The position numbers were made by a program, and so were the translations under genes. Source: Babylonia areolata (Eukaryota > Mollusca > Gastropoda > Neogastropoda > Buccinidae). From it: a DNA stretch of 64,000 bases. Of the stretch, positions 45,283 to 58,079 are shown one piece after another. Under the pieces are notes generated by a model. That model saw only the letters and a list, made by a program, of their open reading frames with translations, searched no databases and was not told the DNA's origin. The number at the start of each line of letters is the position of its first letter. Position 1 is the stretch's first letter. Location of the stretch: assembly GCF_041734735.1 (NCBI RefSeq), contig NC_134896.1:36830039-36894038 (forward strand). Reading direction: 5' to 3'.

Positions 45283-46575
45283 GAAAGTCGGTCGGCATGC
45301 AGTCGCTGTCATCATTCATCGCTCGGGTGCTATGATCTTTCTGCCCACGGAAATCGGGCACCTGATGAACGCATACAGCCTAATTCTCGTTTGATGTGTT
45401 TAATGTCCTATTTTAGTGACGGTTTTTTGCTCGTTGGAACGTTTTTGTCTGAAGTAACTGTTTTGTTCTTGCTTTAGATGTCATGAAAGTGGAAAAAGAT
45501 TGACGGTGCGGTTGCATTTTTTTTTTTTTTTTTCGTCGTTTTATTGATGGTGGGCAGGAAGAAATGATGATGGCTCGGTTCACAACGAAGCGATTCAACA
45601 GTTGATGACGTTGAAAATGTCGGGAAGTGAGTGCGGTGCCTTCAGCGTAAGTTTTTTTGGTGTGAGCACGGTCATGTCATGCAAGAGAGTTTGTCGGGTC
45701 TTGCAAATGGTTGTCGCCTGAGTATGGTAACTTGCGCAAGAAGACGGTTGTTAGACGTTGCCGGCTACATTGCTTCAGATACTTTTTGGCTCATGTGTGT
45801 GTTCAGACACAACGGAGTCTATGTAATATTCCTGTGTTTCTGTGGTCTGTCTGCCCATTGTAAACGTTAACAAATTAATTTTCTCTGCAAAATACTTTTG
45901 TCTGTCAACACCCAATTTGGCTTAAAATTTGGGGGGGAAAATTGGTTCTTTCTATGTGTTCAAAATTTATTGCATTTATGGGAACGCACAAAAAATTGAC
46001 ATCATCCAAAAATGTTTCCACAATCATTTTACTGTTTCATTTTTACTTTTTTTTTCATTTCTCTTTTTCTTTTTTTACAAAACAGCGCCTATATCTGACA
46101 TATTTATAGATTGGAAAATAGCAGTCATTTTATCATTGTGCAAAGTAATCGGACATCACTGAATATGCTGTGGGAAATGTTTTGTTTTTTTTTATAAATG
46201 GGTCTCACACCAACCATCTAAAATTCACAAACCCTTAAAAACGTGTCTGCTGTAGGTTTTCTGATCCGATCCAATTAGGCTTACAACCATACTGATTTAG
46301 GCTGCGCATGCTTGTTTACAGCACATTCCAGTTCAAACCAGTGCAGCATTTCTGTAGTAGATCTGCAAAATGTGTTTTTTAATGGCGAGTACAAAAGTAT
46401 AATTTGTATCAACTTACGCAGTTTACACATCATGTAACTGCAGAAATTTGATTGTTTAAATGGAAGAAAATAACCTTAAAGTACAAGATTAGCGAATGTT
46501 TGTTTATGTATTGAGCATTTGCTTAAAAAGCTGTTATGCAGACTGCGTAAGTTTGAAACTTGGATCCAGATCTGT

Positions 46576-46665
46576 ATCATAATAATAATAATAATAATGG
46601 ATACTAATATAGCACACTATCCAGAAATCTGCTCTAGTTATGTAGGAGAATGTGCCAATAACAAT
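46576..46665 (-). mobile_element. SINE/LINE 3'-end remnant, reversed
   Basis: AATAATAATAATGGATACTA then ATAGCACACTATCCAGAAAT and CTGCTCTAG is the reverse of the tail class at 7600 (TATCCATTATTATT). The body is not recognisable. Confidence 0.45.
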
Positions 46666-48366
46666 CTCAGTGAAAGAGTGGGACTTTTCTGGAGTGATCA
46701 TTATGTATATTATGCCTGAATGTTTGTTCAGCAGTAGGTTTTAGTATTGGTATGCCACCTTCTCCCATCCCAACACATCACTGTCCACATTTTTGGTTTC
46801 ATTTTTGTTTTTCAATCAGCAGGAATCACACATGAGCCATGAAACTTTTCTTTTTTTTTTTCCCCATAATTTGTGAGCTCATGTCGATTACACATTTAGG
46901 TTGCTTAGAAAGAAAACACCATTCCATCAAGACAGCTATAGTACTTAAATGTGTAGATTGCTAAATTTCCTCTTCTTTAGTATTTATTAATTATTCCTTC
47001 TTTTTTTTCTTTTTTCTTTTTTTTCGTTTGTTTGTTTTCTCCTTGTGTTTGGATGTTGGGCTTCATTCTGTATCACACGTGGTCATTTCTCATGTTGATG
47101 TTTTTAAACATTAAACCATCATTGTTCACCATTGCTGAATCAGATTGTTTTTAGAATGAAATAGAATGTTACTGAAGTCTTCCAGGGACAAGAACTGTGA
47201 ATGTGTGTGTGTGTGTGTGAGAGAGAGAGTGAGTTTGTGTGTGTGTGTGTAAACTGTTAAAGTGTAAAAAGTTTACCCAATACATTAACAAGCATGCCAG
47301 ACTGTTTCATGAATTGATTTGAAATAAGTCTGTCTGCACCTCATATGTGCCTTAAACCGACACTGGAATAGTTTTATGATTTTAATGATAACATTATTAC
47401 ACTGTCAGAGCAGACTGAATATCATGTTCACTTGTTCATCATTGGAAAAGGACGAGAGCCATATCCCATTTTCTTCAAGAAGAAGTGAAAAATGTTGGCA
47501 ACCTGACCACTCTACAGTTTGTCCACATCAGTGATGGGAAATATTTGCAATGTAGCCAGAGATTTCTGTTGGTAATCCAACATCCTTTCAGTTCCTATCA
47601 ACCCATTTCATCAAATGAACTAAGCAGTGATTAACCTCATTCTTCAGACCAAATGATTTTTAATCGGGGAAAGCTGGAAAAAAGTTAAGGCTGAAAATTC
47701 TTGTTTGTTTTTTTTTTTTTTGTTGTTGTTGTTTTTCAGTGGATTATTGTAGAATTTGGGAGTGGGGGGATGTTGTAAAGTGATTACATAAAATATGTGT
47801 AATTTGTTACTTGGGTTGTTGTTGTTGTTTTTTTCTTCCATTCATTGGAGACACCACCATCATGAGGTCTATTCTACACACTACGCTTGTTAGTTTGTAC
47901 TAAGACAAACAGGACAGAGCAGAAAACAAAAACAAAAAAGAAGGAGAGAAACAAAATGGAACAAACAAAACAACAGAAGTATGGTTTGAAACAAGAGAAA
48001 CTAGTTCATCAGTCTCTGTGAATACACACCCATGTGTCAAAAGTCACTGGCAGACTTATTTATATCCCTTCATAACAAGACAAACTAGTTTTGATGTACT
48101 AGAACTGGAAGTAAGATTTTAGTCACATGAGGTCCATATTCGGCATTCTCAGTGAGTACGCACTGACATCATGATGAACTTGTGATGCAGGATGAAATGT
48201 GTTACACTTTCACATGTTTTGCCCCCATAGTAGTTAACATATGACATCACGTCAATTTGAGATGCATGTACTCAGCTGCAATGTCCTGGAATTAATTTAA
48301 CACCATGTTTTTAAAACCTGTGGAACAAGGTTGTTTCAAAACTGCCTAAGTGCCTTTGTTTTTTAT

Positions 48367-48473
48367 TGATTTAAAGACCATTTTGATTTAGAAGTGATTG
48401 TAGAGTTTCCAGCTTGATGATTGATTTAAAGACAATTTTAATTTGGAAGTGATTGTAGAGTTTTCCAGCTTGA
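48367..48473. repeat. Two-copy tandem repeat, about 57 bp
   Basis: TTGATTTAAAGACCATTTTG ... GATTGTAGAGTTTCCAGCTTG is followed by a near-identical second copy (TTGATTTAAAGACAATTTTA ... GATTGTAGAGTTTTCCAGCTTG). Confidence 0.85.
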
Positions 48474-51170
48474 GAATTAAAATCAACATGCAGTAGTACA
48501 GCGCTGAGACTAAAACTTTTCCTCAAAGTGTGAAGCGCCAAAATGATAATATAGTTGCTATATCTATAATCAAAGTTGAGAAATGTGAGGTATCACGTTG
48601 TATGGTCTTGCCATATTTTGGTAGGGCAAAGTAAACTGAAAACGTTTTGGTAACTATCTCAAGTCTGCTGTATAAAATCACCAGTTGTGGTTGAATTTTC
48701 AAGGGTATGTGACTGAGCTAAGCCATTCACAAAGCAAATAAACAATCACCTATTTTCATCCCAAAAACCAAAAGAAAAACGGCCAAGTCACTGTGTTTCA
48801 TAAAACATGTAGGCTTTAAGTCATGACATGTAAACAGCAATTGTACTCAAGAACCAATATCTGTGCGTGACCACTAACAGTATTTGACCATTGAAATCAT
48901 TTCCAGACCCTGTCAGATTGAAACAAAACCTGTAACCTCTGTGCAGAGAGCAGGTGGTGCCTCTTTTCTCCCACCCTATGTTGTGGAACACCAGACCGAT
49001 CTGTTCCTTTTCTCCCACAGACCTTCATTGATCACAAACATGCCATCACACACACACACAAACCACACATAACAGTATTTAAAAACTAAACTAAACCACC
49101 ATTATTCATCTTTCCCTCCAACCCCACCCCTCCCTCCCCATGGCCCCTCGTTTCTTTTCTTTTGTTCTTACTTACGCTGTCCAATAATCTGTGCCTTGTC
49201 AATAGAATTGCCAGTCTCCAGGTGTTTTGGTTGTATTGGCAAAGAACAATCTTTATTCAGAAGAGAGAGAGAAAAATATATATATATATGTGTGTGTGTG
49301 TATAGGATCACTTCTGATCTTAGATGCAGCTGGGGGAGAATGATTTGTTCCTTTCTTTCACCAGAATAAAAATACATACAACAGAATTGTCAGCAGACAA
49401 AATGTTTTTAAGTGCACTTGTAGATTTGGACATATTTTCTGCTTAACCAGAAAACAGTGTTTTCTGTGGTTGTAGTTAAATGGTGAACCTTTTTTCATTA
49501 ATGCACAATGATAAAATTGGAAGCTTTTCAACTGGTGGACACGATGTGGCTGTCAAAACAGAAATGGATAGAGTAAATTTAACCAGCCTTTTTCTCCATA
49601 TTTCAGGCAGTCCAAACCAGTGAAAAGATTGATAGGCCTGATAGCCATTGAACCACAGGTTTCAGCCTCATGCATACACATACTGTCATTAGAAACTTTG
49701 GGCAGGAGAAAGATTGGCTGAGAAAGTGAAATCATGATTGGTGCAGTATAGAAAATACAACTCCAAGCAACAAAAATTCATTCAGAACTGAAAATTTCAT
49801 GAATGAAGAAAATCTCAGCAAAATTTCTCAAACACGGACTGCACAAACACAAATCAACAGCAGTACGAAATATTTCTTTCTTTCAGGCATTCCAGCTGTG
49901 TTCAGAGCACTTTACAGCTCTCAGCTTGTGAAGGTAAAATCAACCTTATTGATCTAAAACACCCAGTAAGCAGTTTTTCTTTGGTCAATCATAGGGCTCT
50001 CAAAGTCCGACCACCTCCACACCCTGACTTCTTTAAAAGGTGTCAAACTGAAAATGATTAATGCCACAGCCCCATTCTCTCTATGCTATGTCATCTTCCT
50101 TTTCTGTTCAGATTCCAAAGAAATCACTTTTTTTTTCATCATCCACTCTGCCAGAAAATTACTGTTGTTCAATCTGTATAGAATATGTGGATGTTGTATT
50201 ATTTCCATTCCCCAAACCATTTTCATGACTAGAAAACTGGATCAACCACACAACTTCAAATCAGTTGAACCCTAACAAGATATACACATGACTGTGTGTG
50301 TGAGAGAGAGAGAGTTACCTTCAGTTTTACTTCTTTCCACTTTAAATAAAAATAGGGATAGAGGTTGTGGAGTAGCGTGGTTAAGAGTACATGCATGTAA
50401 TTCCACAGGGTGTCTGTGCACATAGGCACATGTGTGTGTGCATTCAGTGGGGGGAAAAAATATTTAAAAGGAAAAAATCTGAAGCATAAAGAATATGTGT
50501 TCTTGAGCGAGAGAGCAAGTAAATGATGAGTTTGTGTGTGTACTAGCATGGATGTGTGCACGCAAACTTGCAGGTGTGTATTAATGAACGTGCATATTTA
50601 CATTTGTGTGCATTAATAAAAGCACACAGTGCAACATGTACATGAATGCATGTGCACATGAGGTATTGTATACAGCATGTGTTTTTGTGTTAAGAACATG
50701 AGGTTAGATGAAGCCAGTGTAATGCTGTGCTTTTCCTTTGAGTGATGCCAACATTTTACAATTTCTCCTCCGGTCAACAGATCAACTTTACTACGCTCCT
50801 GTAAACAGGAGCTGGAAAATGATTTGCTCGGTCTGTCATGTGCTGCAGTTCAGATCTTCAGTTCTTAATCACTGAAACTCAGATTTTGCTCATTTATATT
50901 TTCCAGTATCATTTCTTTTGTTGTGTTTCTATCAGTTGGTTTTATTGTTGTCTTTTTTTTACAACTGGAGTTAATCTATTGTTTAATGAAGTAAGGAATA
51001 ACAGCAAATAATAATTTAGAAGGCCTGCTAGTGTTATCAGTTATTTAGATTTTTTGTTTTGTTTTGTGTGTGTGTGCATACATTCATTCACTTCACCCCA
51101 TAAGATGTATGGAGGATAAAAATTGCACAGCTATCACTACTGTCAACGTGCACGTGCGTGCGCGCGCGCA

Positions 51171-51171
<1 letters not shown>

Positions 51172-51214
<43 letters not shown>
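51172..51214. repeat. (CT)n microsatellite
   Basis: About 40 bp of CT after a CGCGCGCG step; it also serves as the pyrimidine tract of a possible acceptor at 51224. Confidence 0.95.
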
Positions 51215-51218
<4 letters not shown>

Positions 51219-51425
51219 CTGTAGATTTTGGGGGTGGGAGGGTCTCTTTCTTCTACAGAGGGTTGGAACACAGGAGACAAACACATCAAATTGTGTTCAA
51301 ATTGTATGTTGCTTGCCAGTGGTAGGGAAAGGTTTGAGGAGGTAAGTTAGGGAAACTCCCGGAAAGGGAAACTCGAGCTAGGGAAAGGCCAGACTTGTAC
51401 TGCTAAACAGGAACACCAAGATGAA

Positions 51426-51610
51426 GTAATAATCCAGTTAGTAATCAGGACTTTTAACAAGTCAAGCCTTTGAAAGTGTAACCGCAGTTTTGCTAGTACA
51501 ACAGTCCAGTTATTACTCACAGCTGTAACAAGTCAAGCCATTGAAAGCATACCCACTTGTCTGCTAGTACAATAATCCAAATATTACTCATGACTGCAAC
51601 AAGTCAAGAC
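51426..51610. repeat. Tandem repeat, unit about 73 bp, about 2.4 copies
   Basis: AACAAGTCAAGCCTTTGAAAG, TTGCTAGTACAACAGTCCAG and TTATTACTCACAGCTGTAAC recur with point differences. Confidence 0.8.
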
Positions 51611-52721
51611 TGCTGTTCAGGAATTGGAGGCAGACGAAGGTGTGACATAATTCAGGGATAATGTCAAATTGATGTAAATCTCATGTTTCACCTCACCTCT
51701 ACAATAGCCCCCTTTTTTTTTTGCATCAAAGGCTATCTAGCTGGCCTTTAAAATAGAAATGAAAAAGAAAAAAATCAAAAGACCTAAACACAAAGGATGC
51801 AAATGGCCATAGATAGTAAACGTAAAACAACCACTTGAAATAATGCATATGATCTTGCCACGCATACTCACACACAGCAGGTGATCAATTGAGAAGAGGC
51901 ATCAAGTGGTAAGTATGATGCTGACCAGCTAGCATCCAGAACAAACTGTGGCCTGTTGGTAAAGCTCTGCCGTGACTGGTTCAGTGAATTTCAGGTGCAT
52001 TGCCTTATATGAGAAGCATGAATCTTTTCAGGAGGTGGTGAATGAGTTTATTGCTTGCAGTGTAAAGTAATTTGATACACAGTCAGGGTCAATCCACCAG
52101 TCTCATAAATTTTCTGTCGGTGATACATAATGGGTGACAGTTTAATTATCTGTGAGTTGATATTTGTAATTTGATTGTGATATAGTCCGAGCCAGTTCAG
52201 TCTGATCATTTTTCTGTTGGGGGGTCTCAACCAAATCAAACAGTTTCAGCAGTTAAGGTATGTAATAGATGATTGTTTTTAATTCTTTGTAAGTTGATAA
52301 CATTGTAATGCATTGTATGTTGGCTTCAGATTGTAGTTCTTCGGGTGTGTCATGTTTGAAGTTAAGAAGAAAGAAGAAAAAAGCCAACAAAATATTATAT
52401 TGATTTCAGTTGGCCAGTATGAATGATTCCAAGTGCAAGTTCATTCAATCCCAAGTGGTGCTGTATCCCATCTGCCTGCTGAGCTGATGACCAGGTAAAT
52501 CTGAAGGGACGGTATTTCCTGGAGGAGTTTAAAAAAAATTTTAAAAAATAAAAAAATTGGTGGAGGGGCAATTGATTAAGATGGTGATGGCGGAGAAGGT
52601 TGTGGGTTTCTGTGATGATGTGAAGATGCAGATAATTTGAGGAATGTGGCAGGGATAGGTGTAACTGTTGGACAGTTATGTGAATTTCCATTTTTTTATT
52701 CTGTGAAATCAATATTCGTGT

Positions 52722-52757
52722 TATATATATCTATCTATATATATCTATATATATCTA

Positions 52758-52800
<43 letters not shown>
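52722..52800. repeat. (TATC)n/(TA)n microsatellite
   Basis: Mixed TATC and TA repeat of about 75 bp. Confidence 0.95.
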
Positions 52801-53400
52801 TTTTCAATGGAAACTGTTAGAATTTAGTGGAATATTATTATCTTCATAAAATTTCTATCATACCCAGGTATATAACCACTTTTATGGTGGTTATTGTTAT
52901 GTTACTGTGTTAACCCTGCATTTTTGAATGTTTGTGAAAGTGTATACTAAATACACACTTTAAAAAAAAAATCTATGAATAGTTTTCAACTAAATTTAAT
53001 CCTCTCTTATCCATGCAGGCATTCAAGGTCAGACAGGAATGGTTTCATCTTTTCAGATCAGGTAATTAGTGTGGGAAAACAATCTCTTATGTTATTGTTG
53101 TTGTTTGTCAATTAATCCTTTCACTGCTGACTCATTTTGCTGTATTGCATATTGAGAAAATTTCCAGAAAAATGGAGAGAAAAAAATCACACTTAGTTTT
53201 AGTCAAATCTCCTAGACTATTGAAAAATAGAACAATCAAAGAAGAAAAAAATGGAAATGGTGTAATATGACTTAGATGACAGTATTTATAGTTTTGACAC
53301 CTTCCATGATTTGGTTTTAATCATTTGTGTTGTTTCTGTTTCTGTCTGTTGCAGAACTGTGCCGAATGCCCATAGAGTGTGTTTGGAGGAGGCTGAAACA

Positions 53401-54392
53401 ACTATTGGCTAATATCAGTTGTTAAAAAGCCAGTTTTAGAGCATCATTGCTCTTTGTGTCAAAAAGTAAAAAGTGTCTGAGAGATATATTAAATTAAAAG
53501 AGAGAGAGAGACCGCAGGTGTATGCAGTTATATAAAATTTTGATCCATTTACATTTTTCTGAAGAAGGATCATCAGATTTCTGCAGGATTTTACCTGGTG
53601 GTTTCCTTCAATGCAACCAACAGGTTAAAAAAAGAAAGCACTACTGCCCTTCATAAAAGTTATTTGAAATGAATATTAAAAAAACAAAAAAACAAAAAAA
53701 AAAAACAACAACAACAACACAAAAAAAAAACACGTTTGGCAGAAAATGTAACATGTTTAGACATGTGTGTTGATAATATATAGGTGCATTTTGTGTGTTA
53801 GCTTACAGGTTTGTTAATAGACATTTATTTGTGAAATATTCCAATTAAGAGAGTATCATCAAATTTGGGAGTTGTAATGGGCTTTTATTACCATTTCAGC
53901 CATCTGTTTGCATGATACATATGAACTAGTTGTACAGCAAGAAGATCCTGGCATTGAAACCAAATTAATGCCTAAATGGGTGTCAACAGAAATGACAGCC
54001 CTCAGAAGTACAGTTTACACCTGTACGTGTATGAGCGTGAATATGCGCACTTGTGTGTTGGAGGAGTGGGGATGGAAGAGGAAGGGGAGGTGGCTGATCA
54101 TGGAATTGTCTGAAGCTGAACCCCATCAATTTGTCACAATAAATTCAACAGTTCTCTTGGACTTGTGTTCTGTTGTTTGTTTTTTTTGTATCCACTTTTA
54201 TAAATGTTTGAGGAAGAAGGAATGCACTGTTATGTTTGTGTGTCTATCTGTTGATATTTTTTTGGTTTGTTTTGTCTTTATGTTTGTATTATTTTGTTAT
54301 GGAAAAAAAGGGTTGCTTTTAGTCAATTTACAAATATGCAGAACACACACACACACATACCAGACACCACACACACACATATATGCACACAC

Positions 54393-54433
<41 letters not shown>

Positions 54434-55560
54434 AAATAGCAGGGCAGGGGAACAGAGGTATGCCCTGCATGATTATCTTCACTCGTACCATTGAATGGCA
54501 CCATCACTTAAAATTATACCAGTCATTCTCAATGTGATTGATTATGGGATATCACTCATTCTTTGAAGACAATAATATATATATATATATATTTTTAAAC
54601 ACCATATTTTTTGTGGATGTAATGCTCTACTGAAATAGCATGAAGGTGTCAAGATAAATGAGGGAGCCAAAAGACTTGCTGGCAGTCCGTCCACCCAGGC
54701 AGTTTACAAATACGTTTGAAGATCTATAGTGTTAAGAAACATAAAAAGAGTACCGGTACTTAAAGAACTAAGGCCAAGACAACAACCATCCCATGAAAAA
54801 TGGACAAAGCAGTCACACATTTAACTTGAAATAAAGAGCAGGACTGAATCACATAAACATTGGCATCATCAGCAAACAACAACATACTCTTCCTGCGCCT
54901 TTTCCACGTATTAAAAACATTCTGAAGAAGGCCATCCAAACGTTTGGACTGATTAAAAGATCATTTTGATATTAATTAAGGTATTTCTATGAGACAATGC
55001 AAAGTGCATGTTAGATGCCTAAACATGGTTAAATCATGTGGTATTCTTATCTAATGGTCAGTCTGTATCAGTGGAAAAAGTTCAGACAAGCACCACCAAA
55101 TTACTGCTTAAAATAATGACATTGTGGGTTATATTTAAATGTTATGCTGCTCAAACTTATTTCCACTCAAGGGAAGGCATCCATTTCACTGATTTGGTGA
55201 TTTAATACTAACTTCAAAACTTTTCACACATTTCATTGACACTGACAAAAAATGCATTCTTCATCTACAAACCTTTTTAAAAAATTTAAAATCAAACAAA
55301 GACTCCCAGTAAAAACACAATTTTGATTTAAACTGCATGTTTATAAATCACGCCTTATACCAAACTACGAAAGAAACACAGAAGCAAGTGTTGCACAGGT
55401 TGAAACACAAATGCTTTCTTGAATTTTGAGTTGAAAAATTGCCCAAATACCAACTATTAAAAAAAAAAAAAATCATATGGACAATAATCCAAAATTAGAG
55501 GGAAAAAACATGGAATCTGATGAGTACTATTTTGCAATCAAGGCACGCTCACGAATAGAT
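53401..55560. other. No gene recognised
   Basis: AT-rich. The 209-codon frame at 53908-54537 runs through (CA)n (54340-54431), has no recognisable domain, and is probably chance. A short minus-strand LFADDANVY near 54880 hints at an old LINE RT remnant but stands alone. Confidence 0.4.
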
Positions 55561-55569
55561 CATTACGTG

Positions 55570-55745
55570 GGAGGGATGTAGAAAGGCCAAGTGGTTCAAG
55601 CCTCGACGGCTAGCCTGAAGGCAGTTAGGGAGTTCATAGAGAAAGCAGAGGGGGGAAGGGTATTCCAGATACTGATAGCTGAGGGGAAGAATGAATACCT
55701 ATGGATATCAGTTTGGGAGTATCGTGTATAGGACGAACAGTTTCC
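55570..55745 (-). mobile_element. LINE ORF2 C-terminal fragment
   Basis: Minus strand encodes RYSFFPSAISIWNTLPPSAF and SLTAFRLAVEA then a stop. This is the typical end of CR1/L2-type LINE proteins (FFP...WN.LP...S...F). It is 5' truncated where the plus-strand fragment begins. Confidence 0.6.
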
Positions 55746-55960
55746 CTCTGGAAGGTCGGGGATCTGGCTGAAGGGCAGGCTAGGGAAGTGTGTCGCCGTT
55801 CTTTCTCTGTCTCTGGACCTTACATTTGGAATGAACTTCCTCTTTCGCTTCGCCAGGTCTCCACACTCAGCTCTTTCAAGTCTGGCCTTAAAACCCACCT
55901 TGCGAGTATAACCTCAAGCATAACCCAACGCCGGCTAAGAGGCCGGTGAGTGGAGACGCG
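55740..55960 (+). mobile_element. LINE ORF2 C-terminal fragment, opposite orientation
   Basis: Plus strand encodes RRSFSVSGPYIWNELPLSLR and STLSSFKSGLKTHL, the C-terminal signature of another CR1/L2-like element. It meets the minus-strand fragment back to back. Confidence 0.6.
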
Positions 55961-56295
55961 GGTGGGTGGTGGGATGGGGGTGTGGTCTCAATGGCGATGT
56001 CAGTCAATGGCATTTGCCAGTCCTTACACCTGTGAACTGTAGCTGGAACTTGTAATTCCCAACAGGAACCTCAGGCAAGACTCTCAGTCTGAAAGTCAAC
56101 TGCCCATAGAACTGACCAACTCAAAAACATTCCCGACCAGGGTGAACTGACCGATGTCTGTAATCTGCATAAAACTGTTACAGACGGTGACTCTGCCAGC
56201 TAGCCATGTCATACAAAGTATACTGATTATCCATATGAGAGAGGTTTGACTTCAGCGGTGAACTGGCTCCAGTTTCAGTTTCAAGAACTGCACAC

Positions 56296-56306
56296 ACACG
56301 CGCGCG

Positions 56307-56345
<39 letters not shown>
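56296..56345. repeat. (CG)n/(CA)n microsatellite
   Basis: CGCGCG run followed by CA repeats. Confidence 0.9.
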
Positions 56346-56347
<2 letters not shown>

Positions 56348-56454
56348 GTTCAGTTACAGTTTTCTCAAGTTCATCAGTGCAGTTGGGACAGAACCACTTC
56401 ACACTGGGGGCACTGTCACGGCTCGTGGCATTCATTTGTGCGCGTGTTCGTCTC

Positions 56455-56592
56455 CCTTCCCCTCCTCTCCCTTTCCCCTCTCCCTTCCCCTCTTCTCCCT
56501 TTCCCCTCCTCTCCCTTTCCCCTCTCCCTTCCCCTCTTCTCCCTACCCCTCCTCTCCCTTTCCCCTCTCCCTTTCTCCCTTCGCTCTCCCCC
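56455..56592 (+). repeat. Polypyrimidine minisatellite
   Basis: About 135 bp almost wholly C and T, made of CCCTTTCCCCTCTCC-type units with a higher-order repeat near 50 bp. Potential triplex-forming mirror repeat. Confidence 0.85.
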
Positions 56593-56599
56593 TTTTGTG

Positions 56600-57010
56600 C
56601 TCAGTTCAGTTCTGAACTAATGCACGTGAATCTGTTGTGATGTGTGTCTGGCATGTCCTTATTATATGCACTGTGTTGTCGGGGTGTTAGTCTGGGAAGG
56701 TGCGGGGGTTCATGGACAACCCCTTATGGGTTGTGACAGGCACAAATTCTTGCCAGAAGCGAATATACTCAGTGGGATCGAGTCTCGAGCAGGCTATATA
56801 AGTGTACCCAGCTGGCACACCGATCGTACTTAACTCCTTTTTCATCTCCCACCATTTTAGAACACATCCTACAGGGAGCTGCTGGTTCGTCATCTGACAA
56901 AAGGAATTTTTATAAGCGAGCCACTGCATTGTAGACCCTGAACTTTTTTTGGGGGGGTCCATACCTCCCATTTTGCTTTTGCTACCTGATGCCGCATTTA
57001 TATTATGATA
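56600..57010. other. Unassigned sequence
   Basis: No repeat or coding region recognised. A TATA-like GGCTATATAAGTG is at about 56793 but no gene follows. Confidence 0.35.
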
Positions 57011-57014
57011 TTGA

Positions 57015-57812
57015 TCATCATGATTAACTGACTTCGTTGAGCCTTCCTTGAACTTGAACCTGAACTTGAACTGGAATCAGACGTTTGAGCCTTCCTTGAA
57101 CTTGAACCTGAACTTGAACTGGAATCGGAAGTTTGAGGCCTGTGAAGGCCTGTTCGTCGTTCAATTAGATACAGTATACCAGCACGCGTCAGTGGCCTAA
57201 TGATAGCATACTGGATCATAAATACTTGGAGAGTTGGCCCAATGAGCGTCTAACTTAGTCTTGAAAGATGACATGGTTGGGGCAGTCACAACACTGTCTG
57301 GCAAACCGTTCCATTTATTAACGACTCGCTCAGTAAAGAAAGAACTACGCACTTTCAATCCACAATGTGATTTATTTAGCATTAAACTGTTACCTCTTCT
57401 GTCTCTACTTACTGCAGGTGATAGTTCGGGATTTGTTGTCTTGTAGATTCCGTGTATGTATTTATAGCAGTCAATCATATCTCCCCTCTGCCTCCTGTGT
57501 TCTAGACTAGGTAGCTTAAGGAAAGCGAGTCTTTCATGATAAGGCTTGTTCTTCAAATGACCAATCAGTTTCGTTGCCCGTCGCTGGACGTCTTCCACCT
57601 CTCTGCACAATGTTTTTGACTGCGGGTTCCGGACCGAATGTCCATATTCCAAAATGGGTAGAACCAGGGATTTGAACAGTTGAACAAACAGGTCTTCAGA
57701 TAGGTAGTTGAAGGAACGCCTGATTATACCAACAATCTTGTTAGCCTTTGCAGTAACTGTTGCCACATGCGTCTTAAAATCCAGCTTGTTGTCAATGTAC
57801 ACTTCCAGGTCT
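57015..57812 (-). mobile_element. CR1/L2-like LINE, short 5'-truncated copy
   Basis: Minus strand, 201 codons open from 57802 to 57197: MYIDNKLDFKTHVATVTAKA, LEYGHSVRNPQ, VEDVQRRATKL, then FFTERVVNKWNGLPDSVV, TMSSFKTKLDAHW. It is the C-terminal third of ORF2. The 3' UTR (57015-57196) carries a tandem duplication of about 47 bp and GTTCAA-type units at the end. Truncated at 57812, where the tail of the longer copy begins. Confidence 0.85.
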
Positions 57813-58079
57813 TGAACTTGAACTTGAACTGGATCAGACGTTTTAGGCCTGGAAGGCCTGTTCGTCGTTCAACTGGATACACTATACCAGCATGCGTGGC
57901 CTAATGATAGCATACTGGATCATATGCTTGGAGAGTTGGCCCAATGAGCGTCTAACCTAGTCTTGAAAGATAACATGGTTGGGGCAGTCACAACACTATC
58001 TGGCAAACCATTCCATATATTAACGACTCCCTCTGTAAAGAAGGAGCTGCACACTTTCAGCCTGCAATGTGATTTACTT

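Larger units (their letters stand above)
45283..51224 (+). other. 3' UTR of gene 2 and unassigned sequence
   Basis: No coding region recognised. The 3' end of gene 2 cannot be fixed. It includes a SINE tail (46576-46660), a 2-copy tandem (48367-48473), GT runs near 47200 and 49285, and scattered AATAAA motifs (for example near 48739 and 50346). Confidence 0.4.
51225..53400 (+). ncRNA. Possible chain of untranslated exons
   Basis: Segments with good signals on both sides: 51225-51341 (CT tract/AAACTGTAG ... GTAAGT), 52410-52494 (TTGATTTCAG ... GTAAAT), 53019-53061 (CCATGCAG ... GTAATT), and an acceptor TCTGTTGCAG at 53354. No conserved reading frame runs through them. They could be a non-coding transcript, spliced 3' UTR of gene 2, or chance. 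Confidence 0.22.

Noticed and set aside
52240-52262. Eight-nucleotide exon between TTTCAG and GTATGT
   Set aside because: Signals are good but an 8-nt exon with no homologous support is most likely chance.
53908-54537. 209-codon open frame on the plus strand
   Set aside because: Passes through a (CA)n microsatellite (Thr-His repeats), no recognisable domain and no splice context.
54700-54960. Minus-strand LLFADDANVY resembling an RT FADD box
   Set aside because: No other RT motif in frame on either side; too little to call a LINE.
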